From NCBI RefSeq assembly GCF_003931915.1, contig NZ_RSAA01000008.1, forward strand, positions 203,421-267,420: 64,000 nucleotides of DNA, in the 5' to 3' direction. The notes under the pieces are model-generated. The model was not told the DNA's origin and did no database searches. It saw only the letters and a list, made by a program, of their open reading frames with translations. The first letter of the stretch is position 1. Each line of letters opens with the position of its first letter. The translations under genes and the position numbers were made by a program. Origin of the DNA: Saccharopolyspora rhizosphaerae. Its GTDB lineage: Bacteria; Actinomycetota; Actinomycetes; Mycobacteriales; Pseudonocardiaceae. Shown piece by piece: positions 26,289 to 33,434 of the stretch.

Positions 26289-27233
26289 ATGACCCGAGCA
26301 GCCGACGGTGGTGGTCAGCCAACAATGAAGGCAGCCAACGGGGAGCTCATCGCACCCAAGCAACGGTGGGCATACCGCAAAGGCTCACAGGGGCCTGTGA
26401 CCTCTGTCGATGTCATACGACTGGGCTCTGCACGCCCTGCGCGAGTGCGGGTGCGTTTCGTCGAAGACGCATACGAGGGCTGCGAGGATTGGGTACCGCC
26501 AAACCGGCTAAAGGTCCGCTGGGAGGACGTCGCAGCATGGCAAGAGCGAGACGAGCACTGGAACGCCATTCGTGACGCCTCAGCGGAGGCGCGTGACACC
26601 ACAGAACACGCAGCCGCAGGGTGGATCTTCGATTTCGCGCCTGACCATGATTGTGCAAGGCAACTGTCGGGCCGGGGCGAAGGTGCGCTGGAGATCATGG
26701 ACGTCGACGCCTTGGCAGCGCACCTCGGAATTGACCGAAGCAGGATCATCGACGATCCCGTGGCCTTCACCGAAGAGAACGGCTCACTGATCGTGCCCTG
26801 GCGGGTGATGCGTGAGCTTGCCCAACTGTTGGCGAAGAGGTACGCGGACCACTACATAGCCGAGATCACGAAGGACGAACGCAGGGCTGAGCACGAGAAC
26901 CGCTGGGGCTACATGCACGGTGACCACCACATCAGCGCGGAGATCTGCGCCGAGGTTGATGAAGAGCACGGTCGCCCACTCCGTGACCTCATCCGTCAAT
27001 GGTGCGGAGCCGAAGCCACGGCACGACGAGACGAACTCGACGCGCTGCGGACTGAGGTTAAACGACTTGGTGACCTTGTTGAGCGCGCAATCGATGCCGT
27101 ACGCAACGCAGGCGACAGCAGGTCCGCCCGCGAACTCGAACGCGATCTGGGGATACCAGTCGAGCTGCTGCGGCAGGCCAACCGCGAGAATCAGCATCCA
27201 TCAGGTCCGTACGGACTCCATCGTCCGAGGTAA
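26289..27233 (+). CDS. Unknown protein of the element
   Basis: A 314-aa soluble protein. The N-terminal segment (about 20-90) looks like an SH3-like or chromo-like barrel (KQRWAYRKGSQGPVTSVDVI, ARVRVRFVEDAYEGCEDWVP). A helical middle part contains WRVMRELAQLLAKRYADHYI. The C-terminal part is coiled coil (RRDELDALRTEVKRLGDLVE). No catalytic motif is seen. ATG 26289 has GAGGGG upstream. Its 3' end overlaps the convergent gene at 27191 by 43 bases. Confidence 0.6.
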   Translation: MTRAADGGGQPTMKAANGELIAPKQRWAYRKGSQGPVTSVDVIRLGSARPARVRVRFVEDAYEGCEDWVPPNRLKVRWEDVAAWQERDEHWNAIRDASAEARDTTEHAAAGWIFDFAPDHDCARQLSGRGEGALEIMDVDALAAHLGIDRSRIIDDPVAFTEENGSLIVPWRVMRELAQLLAKRYADHYIAEITKDERRAEHENRWGYMHGDHHISAEICAEVDEEHGRPLRDLIRQWCGAEATARRDELDALRTEVKRLGDLVERAIDAVRNAGDSRSARELERDLGIPVELLRQANRENQHPSGPYGLHRPR

Positions 27234-28591
27234 GGGCGCAAATCTTCGGGGCCAGGTTCAACGTCCTCGGGCGCTTTGACCGGTCCGGTGAGCGGATCAA
27301 GCTCATCGGCGTAGGAATCCGCCCACGCAAGCCACTCCGGATCGGCTTGACTCGTCAGACGTGCCGCCTGAGTAAACGTGCGGACCCGTCGCGCCTGTTC
27401 CCAGCTGTCGAGCTGTTCCAGCAGTGCATTGACCCGTCTGTCGCGCCGGAACGCGACTCGCGCCTCCGCCACCGCGTTCTCCCACGCCTGTTGCCGAGCC
27501 TCTGCTTTCTCTTCTTCGGCACGCTTACGCTCGACCTTCGCCTGCGCAATGTCCTCGACCGCGGACAGAACGTCACCAAGTCGGTCTTCGAGGGACCATC
27601 GCTTGCGGTCGGCCCACCGTCGCTGGGCCCCGAACCGCCAAACCCCGGAAACGCTCATGGCGAGCTTGCCCGAGGGCACCTCCTTGGTCTCCGGCCTGAT
27701 CCGTTGCCAACCGTAGGTGGACTCAAGCTCCGAAGCCGCCGGCAGAACGTCTTGCTTCACCAGCTCTTCCTCGATCGCAACGACCTGAGCAAAACCGTCA
27801 ATACGGATCTCAATGCCTTGCGAGGCGTCTTCCGACCAGCCGACCTCATAGCCACGTTTCTCGGCCTCTACAAGCAGCGCCTGCGTGATCCGCATAGCAC
27901 GTGGCAAGCTCTCCTCCGAGACCGACAGAAGCTCGCCGGGTTGGCTTGATGCTGCCAACAGCGGGTGCCACTCCTGTACCGAGATCGGCACGTCGATGTC
28001 AGCTTTGGCCGACGTTGGTCTTGAGTTGAGATGTGATTCGGAGACCAGGCGCACCCGAATATCGCCTGTCCGCCATTTGCTCTTCTCGATCCGCTGGCCA
28101 GCCGGTATGAGGTGATGGCGCTTCGCGAAGTCGATCACTCGACGCAGGTCGTCCCGTTCCTTCGGACCTGCATCGTTGACGACCACCTCACCGTCACGTT
28201 GCAGATTCGCGATCAAATCCTCTGCGGCTTCCAGACGATGGGCGGAGACAGCCGTGCGTGAACGTTCCCCGATGTCTTTGGCTCCCTTACGACCACTTTC
28301 GCCGTCAGGGGTACCTGGTTTCGCGTCACCGCTGCGACTACGGAAGGCACCAACGTGACGGTCGTACACCGGCTCCCGCGGATAACGGCCATGCTCAAGG
28401 TAATAGCGACCGGCATCGGTGATCACCGCTCGCCAACCAGCAGCCCGACTCACTCGCACCAGGCCACGGGCTGCGAGCGCTCGCGCCGAGACACGAAGCG
28501 CAACAGCATCCGGGCTACCGAGATCATCACCGTCAGCGATCCTCTGTAGCACAGCAGCCTGCTTGTCGTTTAGCTTGCTCCATTTGCGCAT
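27191..28591 (-). CDS. Unknown protein with N-terminal winged-helix-like segment
   Basis: A 466-aa protein. Residues 1-65 look like a winged helix (LNDKQAAVLQRIADGDDL, ARALAARGLVRVSRAAGW, VITDAGRYYLEHG). The middle carries alpha/beta segments (VNDAGPKERDDLRRVIDFAK, ITQALLVEAEKRGYEV). A charged coiled coil follows (VERKRAEEEKAEARQQAW). ATG 28591 is chosen because conserved-looking sequence and GGGGGG start there. No known family is recognised. It is adjacent to the restriction island but separated from it by a 440-base gap. Confidence 0.6.
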   Translation of the reverse strand: MRKWSKLNDKQAAVLQRIADGDDLGSPDAVALRVSARALAARGLVRVSRAAGWRAVITDAGRYYLEHGRYPREPVYDRHVGAFRSRSGDAKPGTPDGESGRKGAKDIGERSRTAVSAHRLEAAEDLIANLQRDGEVVVNDAGPKERDDLRRVIDFAKRHHLIPAGQRIEKSKWRTGDIRVRLVSESHLNSRPTSAKADIDVPISVQEWHPLLAASSQPGELLSVSEESLPRAMRITQALLVEAEKRGYEVGWSEDASQGIEIRIDGFAQVVAIEEELVKQDVLPAASELESTYGWQRIRPETKEVPSGKLAMSVSGVWRFGAQRRWADRKRWSLEDRLGDVLSAVEDIAQAKVERKRAEEEKAEARQQAWENAVAEARVAFRRDRRVNALLEQLDSWEQARRVRTFTQAARLTSQADPEWLAWADSYADELDPLTGPVKAPEDVEPGPEDLRPYLGRWSPYGPDGC

Positions 28592-29030
28592 ATTCCCCCC
28601 AGTTGACAGGGCGTCTTGTCGGCACACGAACCAGCCCCTGCAATTCTCCCTCTCACACTTGACCTGATGGCGTGAGGCGATAGGTAGTTCGATGCCCGAG
28701 GTCTTCACTCAAACATGTCCGCCACTAAGAATCGTTGCGCTTTGAACAAACACGCGATGCCAGCCATCGCGGCGCTGAGAGGCGTCGAGGGCGCGGACCG
28801 TGACATCGAGCCTGGACGACCTGGGGAAAGTACGGAGAAGATCCTACCCGCAGGGTAGGCCACTGGGATCAGCGCAGTCTCAGGAGTAGCCTCTGTTCCG
28901 TTGAAGACCCCAGGACGCAGGAGCAAGCAGTACCCTGATGCGTTCCACCAGACTGACGCGAAGCCTCCGAGCTCGGCTAGCTCCGTTCTACTCCCAAGCC
29001 CGGAAACTCCCGAAAGCGTAAGGCACAACG
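28592..29030. other. Intergenic region, no gene seen
   Basis: About 440 bases between the divergent unknown gene and vsr. Both promoters should lie here. Short open frames on both strands lack start signals and family resemblance. Confidence 0.5.
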
Positions 29031-29477
29031 ATGAACGTCAAGCGACCTCAACAAGTCGATCCGGTAGTCAGCAACCGGATGAGCCGTGTGCGCGGTCGCG
29101 ACACCAAGCCGGAAATCGCCATACGGTCCGAACTTCATCGGCGGGGCCTCAGGTTTCGGGTGCATCAGCGTCCCATCGAGTCCTTTCGTCGCACGGCCGA
29201 CATCGTGTTTCGACCAGCCATGGTGGCCGTCATGATCGACGGGTGTTACTGGCACGGATGTCCCGACCACTATCGACCTTCGACGAAGAATTCGGCCTTC
29301 TGGCAGGAAAAGATCGCATTGAACCTCAAGCGTGACCAGGAGACGAACGAGGCCCTACAAGAGGCGGGGTGGCTGGTTCTGCGATTTTGGGAGCATGAAA
29401 GCCCCGTCAGCGTTTCGGACCGAATTCAGGAGTTGGTCACGGATCGGCGCGCGAGCCGTCGACATGAGAGGCGATAA
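29031..29477 (+). CDS. vsr: Very-short-patch-repair-type endonuclease
   Basis: A 148-aa protein. It begins with the Vsr signature NRMSRVRGRDTKPEIAIR, followed by RRTADIVFRP with the catalytic Asp, then DGCYWHGCPDHYRPSTKN with zinc ligands and the active-site His. LKRDQETNEALQEAGWLVLR completes the fold. Classical Vsr nicks T:G mismatches caused by deamination of 5-methylcytosine. Related enzymes travel with cytosine methylases and MORC-type restriction sets. It is convergent with the methylase operon and overlaps the last small gene by 41 bases. Confidence 0.92.
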   Translation: MNVKRPQQVDPVVSNRMSRVRGRDTKPEIAIRSELHRRGLRFRVHQRPIESFRRTADIVFRPAMVAVMIDGCYWHGCPDHYRPSTKNSAFWQEKIALNLKRDQETNEALQEAGWLVLRFWEHESPVSVSDRIQELVTDRRASRRHERR

Positions 29478-29802
29478 TTTCTTTATCGCGTACAATCTGC
29501 CATGCCTGCCGAAGATTTTCCTCGCGCGTATCACGGGTGACCTCGCCAACGTATTTGACGCTGGTCTCCCCATCGCATGAGTAGCGGAGGTTCGCATAGA
29601 TTCTACGTCTATTCGGCTGTCGTTTAAGCTCGATCGACGCACGTACCTCTCGACCATCAGGGAGGACCACCAGCCGGGCGTTGCGCCCACCAGCAGCACG
29701 ATCTTGTTCCAACGCCAAGTCGCGGGCCGAGCGTCTTCCTTGCGAAATCGGCTTCCAAGCTCGCTCATCCGGAACTTCATGCCGCCAGAGTGGATGTGCC
29801 AT
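29437..29802 (-). CDS. Small unknown protein at the end of the restriction operon
   Basis: A 121-aa basic protein. It starts MAHPLWRHEVPDERAWKPIS and contains a strand-rich centre (ARLVVLPDGREVRASIELKR, RIYANLRYSCDGETSVKYVG). The ATG overlaps the methylase stop as TGATG, showing translational coupling. The 3' end overlaps vsr on the other strand, so both frames are used for 41 bases. No family is recognised; it may be a specificity or control subunit of the system. Confidence 0.65.
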   Translation of the reverse strand: MAHPLWRHEVPDERAWKPISQGRRSARDLALEQDRAAGGRNARLVVLPDGREVRASIELKRQPNRRRIYANLRYSCDGETSVKYVGEVTRDTREENLRQAWQIVRDKEIIASHVDGSRADP

Positions 29803-31121
29803 CACCCCGCCCAATTGATGTCGAGATCTGGTCGAAGCGCTCGCGCGACCGCTTTGGCGAATATCGCCCCGAGATCGACCGGAACGGCATTGCCCAACTG
29901 ACGCATCTGTTCACCACGGGGACCGGCGAATCGCCACGTGTCAGGAAAGGTCATCACTCTAGCCGCTTCGCGGACGGTCATGTAGCGGTGAGATCCATTG
30001 TCCTCCAGAAGCACGGTCTCTCCGCCGGGAACGCCATGCACGCCAGCCTTGACCGTCTTGGCTGGGCGATCAAGAAGATTCGGGGTATGCCCCTTATAGA
30101 TCCGCGCCCCCGGCCACCCGATATGGTGGTGGTAACCTTTTAGCTCCTCGCCCACAATCGGCTTCGGTAGGTCGCCGATGGCGTCGCGCAAGGTAACCCA
30201 TGGCTTTTTCCCATCGTCGGTAACATGCCGACGACGAGCACGCTCAATGAGTTCATCGTTCGGCGCTAATCCTCGTTTCTTCCAATAGCTACCGTCGAGT
30301 TGACTAATAAACAACGCCGTCTCACTGTGCTGTTTTCTTGGCTCCTTCCAGTCCACTGCAAGATCCTTGCGAAACGCAACGATGATGACTCGTTGCCTGA
30401 TCTGCGGAACACCGTAGTCTGCGGCGTTCACAGGTATCGGCAGTACCTCGTAACGCTGGGTGAGATCACTACCTTCCTTCTTGAGGGCTCGACGAAGACG
30501 GGCGTCGTGTTCGTACCACGGCTCGCCCTCTTTGCGCTCTTCAAACGGAGCGCGCAGCTCGTTCAGGATGTACTCGAAATAGGGCGCGAACGACGGCCTC
30601 AGCAGACCGCGAACGTTCTCGCACAAGATCGCTTTGGGCCGTGTCTCCCGGACGACCGCGAAAAGCTCCGGAAACATGTTCCGTTCGTCCTCGTGGCCCT
30701 TCGCGACGCCCCCCAGACTGAAGGGCTGGCAGGGTGGGCCGCCAGCCACGACATCTACCTTCTCGACCAGACCTTTGAATACTTCATCATTTATGGCCGT
30801 ACGGATGTCATTCTCGATCAGCGGCCACGGCGAATTCAGTGCCTCCGGAACCAGGTCTCCCGTCTTCCAGTCCTTGGCCCCGTTAAGACGAAGAGTCTCG
30901 CAAGCACGCTTGGCCACCTCGTTGGTGAGCAGATGACGAAATCCGGCGCGGTGCATTCCCTGAGCGAGCCCGCCGCCACCAGCGAACAGCTCGATGCTGG
31001 TCCCCACCTCGCGGTGCATCGAACTCGCGCTGATGGGCACCGTGTCGTCGGAGGTCTTGACGTCGAACAGGGTGTCGGTTACCTGAGGCACCTGGTGACT
31101 GTACCGCGGAGGGGTGATCAT
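29802..31121 (-). CDS. DNA (cytosine-5) methyltransferase
   Basis: A 439-aa C5 methylase. Motif I is IELFAGGGGLAQGM (SAM binding). Motif IV is VAGGPPCQPFSLGG with the catalytic Cys, motif VI is ILCENVRG and motif VIII is PQIRQRVIIVAF. Motif IX/X region reads MTVREAARVMTFPDTW then QLGNAVPV. The target-recognition region lies between about 220 and 370. ATG 31121 follows the upstream gene's stop by 35 bases; the frame extends further upstream without conserved sequence. It should mark self-DNA for the helicase-nuclease of the same operon and create the substrate for Vsr. Confidence 0.95.
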   Translation of the reverse strand: MITPPRYSHQVPQVTDTLFDVKTSDDTVPISASSMHREVGTSIELFAGGGGLAQGMHRAGFRHLLTNEVAKRACETLRLNGAKDWKTGDLVPEALNSPWPLIENDIRTAINDEVFKGLVEKVDVVAGGPPCQPFSLGGVAKGHEDERNMFPELFAVVRETRPKAILCENVRGLLRPSFAPYFEYILNELRAPFEERKEGEPWYEHDARLRRALKKEGSDLTQRYEVLPIPVNAADYGVPQIRQRVIIVAFRKDLAVDWKEPRKQHSETALFISQLDGSYWKKRGLAPNDELIERARRRHVTDDGKKPWVTLRDAIGDLPKPIVGEELKGYHHHIGWPGARIYKGHTPNLLDRPAKTVKAGVHGVPGGETVLLEDNGSHRYMTVREAARVMTFPDTWRFAGPRGEQMRQLGNAVPVDLGAIFAKAVARALRPDLDINWAG

Positions 31122-31156
31122 GCTTCGAAGGCGCGCCGAGGGGCCGGCTGTTGGAG

Positions 31157-31759
31157 TCACAGCTCGATGTGCTCCACCTGGAGCTGGCAACGCTGGACAA
31201 TGCGTCTGTGCAGTGCCTTCGTGTCGGCGGCTACGGGCTTCTCGAAGGTCTCGGTCACCGCTAACACCCACGAGCGGTGGTCGTCCGACTCGACGGCCTC
31301 TAACGCAGCCCACAGAAGATGCTTGAAGTTTTCGGAACTAGCCCAGGCAATGATGCGCGCATCGACTTCCTCACCATGGAAGGGTGGATGGACCACCATC
31401 CGCATCGGTTTCTCGGTAATGGAGTCTGGATCGGGGATCCAACCGGGAAGCGTCAGCCTGACGATCTTCTCGGCGAGCTGTTGCCGTTCTGCGGCGGGAT
31501 CGTGGCTCCCTCCCAGCAAGCGAGCGTAGGGGCCATGACCGATCTTGGCGCGAGGCCACTCTTTGACCGGTCCGTCCTTGATCCAGTGACGGGGATCGTC
31601 CTTGAAGTTCGCGATGATAGCCCCAATCTCGGAATCGTTGTTCCAAAGATCGTATTGTCGGGACCTATCACGAGCACTCAGTTCGTCCCAGTCAATCGAG
31701 CGCATATCGGCATAGATACGGCGGACAACACGGTCACGCACGTCCCTGGGAAGTGACAT
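31157..31759 (-). CDS. Unknown protein between helicase and methylase
   Basis: A 200-aa protein rich in Trp, Arg and Asp. Visible segments are RDVRDRVVRRIYADMRSIDW, SEIGAIIANFKDDPRHWIKD and a C-terminal helix TKALHRRIVQRCQLQVEHIE. No catalytic motif is evident and no family is recognised. The start is four bases after the helicase stop, so it belongs to the same transcript. Its steady place in the operon suggests a structural or specificity subunit, an inference from context only. Confidence 0.7.
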   Translation of the reverse strand: MSLPRDVRDRVVRRIYADMRSIDWDELSARDRSRQYDLWNNDSEIGAIIANFKDDPRHWIKDGPVKEWPRAKIGHGPYARLLGGSHDPAAERQQLAEKIVRLTLPGWIPDPDSITEKPMRMVVHPPFHGEEVDARIIAWASSENFKHLLWAALEAVESDDHRSWVLAVTETFEKPVAADTKALHRRIVQRCQLQVEHIEL

Positions 31760-31763
31760 AAGT

Positions 31764-33434
31764 TTAGTTCACGCTCGCTGATACGTCGGGGAATTGCAGG
31801 TGGACCTCATCGGCGGAGGTCTCCAGGTCAGCAGCATCGCGTATCCATTGATCGAGCAGCGAGCCCACCGAGGCATCAGTGAATTCAATCTTGTTTCCCC
31901 TGGCAAGGGGAAGGTTGAGCGTTTCGGTATCACCGACGTTGAGAGACCGGCGCAGCCGGAGCGCAGCGGCGACACGGCGGATGTCGGAGACGAAGTCAAG
32001 GGCGAGCAAGGATTCCTTGCCATCCCGCAACCTCAAACCGCGGCCCAGCTGCTGAACGAAGATCCGGCGGCTGTGCGTGACGCGAAGGAAGGCGATGATG
32101 TTGACATCCGGGACGTCGACTCCCTCGTTGAACACGTCTACGGTCGTCAGGATTGGGACACGCCCCAACCGGAACGAATTCAGAAGGATCTGTCGATGTT
32201 GCTTGGGGACGCCGCTGTGTAGTGCTGCGGCGCGCGCCCAGGCCGGATCGGAGGAGGCGAGGAGTTCAGCCATGCGCTCAGCATGCTCGATCGTCTGACA
32301 AAAGACGATTCCGCGGGGCTCGTGGATACCTCGCCACGCCTCTCGCAGGTAGTCAATTACGACCTCGTCTCGTTGCGGCAGGAAGAGTTTGCTGTTCAGC
32401 TCCCGAATCGTGTGGCCCTGCCGACTGGCCGCCGCGACAAAGTCCCAGTCCAGATCGTCTACGAAAAGACGATAATCGACCTTGACGAGATGGCCTTCAC
32501 GCATCCCCTCCTCGATGCCCATCGTGAAGCTGGCAGCGCCGAAGTGGTCCTCGATATCGAATTTGTCGCCTCGCCATGGGGTCGCCGTGACACCGAATTG
32601 CAGTGCTCCGGCACAAGCTTCGAGCAGCATCTGATACATACCCGCAGCACCGACATGATGTGTCTCGTCAATCATGATCAGGTTCGGCTTGTAACCGTCA
32701 GCAACCAGGCCGAGCGCGGAATCTATGGTCGCGCAGGTAACGCCGTCGAACGCGGTGGGCTTCCGCTCGCTGGTCAAAACCTGCGTCGAGACTGTTTTGG
32801 GCAAGTGCCGCCACAAAGATCGTTCTAGTTGTTCGACCAGTTCGCGCATGTGCGCTACGACGAGGATTCGATCGTGTGGGTGCTCGTCGAGGTGTTGGCG
32901 GATGACTTCCCCACCGACCATGGTCTTGCCGAGCCCGGTAGCAAGGACCAGCAGCGCGCGTTGGCGCTGGGCGAGATCCTCCCTCAGTCTTGTGATAGCG
33001 CGCTTTTGATACTTCCTGGGCCGTAGTCGTGATGGCACATCGGTCGACATCCGCTCGCCGATTGAAGCCAAAGTCTTACCGTTCCATACGTCGATCTTGA
33101 TTCCGACGTCGTCAAGGATCTTTCGTCGACTCTCCGCGCCCCGGCTGAGCGCTCCGTTCGTGGCGAGCACGCACTTGTCAGCCTCGTAGCGGGTCTTAGC
33201 GCGCTCGCAATCGTCGATGCCAACACGATCAATGGTGCCTCGACTCGTCCACTTGGACTGGACGACCCACTGCTGACCGTTCCGAACAGCCAGTAGGTCA
33301 GCTCCTCCATCATCACGGCCATCCACTACCCGCACGTCAACAAAGCCTAGGTGCCACAGTGCCCGTTCCAGCGCATGGGTCAGACCCCGCGGACCGTCGG
33401 CCAAGAGCTTTCGAGAATCCAGGAAATTGGTCAT
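31764..33434 (-). CDS. Mrr-like nuclease fused to SF2 helicase
   Basis: A 556-aa protein. Residues about 10-120 are a restriction-endonuclease fold with DGRDDGGADLLAVRNGQQWV followed by VQSKW (D...QxK catalytic pattern). Helicase motifs follow: I VLATGLGKT, II MIDETHH, III GVTATPWRGD, then IVFCQT, V TTVDVFNEGVDVPDV and VI QQLGRGLRLRDG. The enzyme is expected to translocate on and cut unmodified DNA. Its ATG overlaps the stop of the GHKL gene (ATGA at 33431), so they are made together. Confidence 0.93.
   Translation of the reverse strand: MTNFLDSRKLLADGPRGLTHALERALWHLGFVDVRVVDGRDDGGADLLAVRNGQQWVVQSKWTSRGTIDRVGIDDCERAKTRYEADKCVLATNGALSRGAESRRKILDDVGIKIDVWNGKTLASIGERMSTDVPSRLRPRKYQKRAITRLREDLAQRQRALLVLATGLGKTMVGGEVIRQHLDEHPHDRILVVAHMRELVEQLERSLWRHLPKTVSTQVLTSERKPTAFDGVTCATIDSALGLVADGYKPNLIMIDETHHVGAAGMYQMLLEACAGALQFGVTATPWRGDKFDIEDHFGAASFTMGIEEGMREGHLVKVDYRLFVDDLDWDFVAAASRQGHTIRELNSKLFLPQRDEVVIDYLREAWRGIHEPRGIVFCQTIEHAERMAELLASSDPAWARAAALHSGVPKQHRQILLNSFRLGRVPILTTVDVFNEGVDVPDVNIIAFLRVTHSRRIFVQQLGRGLRLRDGKESLLALDFVSDIRRVAAALRLRRSLNVGDTETLNLPLARGNKIEFTDASVGSLLDQWIRDAADLETSADEVHLQFPDVSASVN

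Noticed and set aside
30300..31529. 409-codon plus-strand frame opposite the C5 methylase
   Set aside because: The methylase motifs on the minus strand are unambiguous; this is a shadow.
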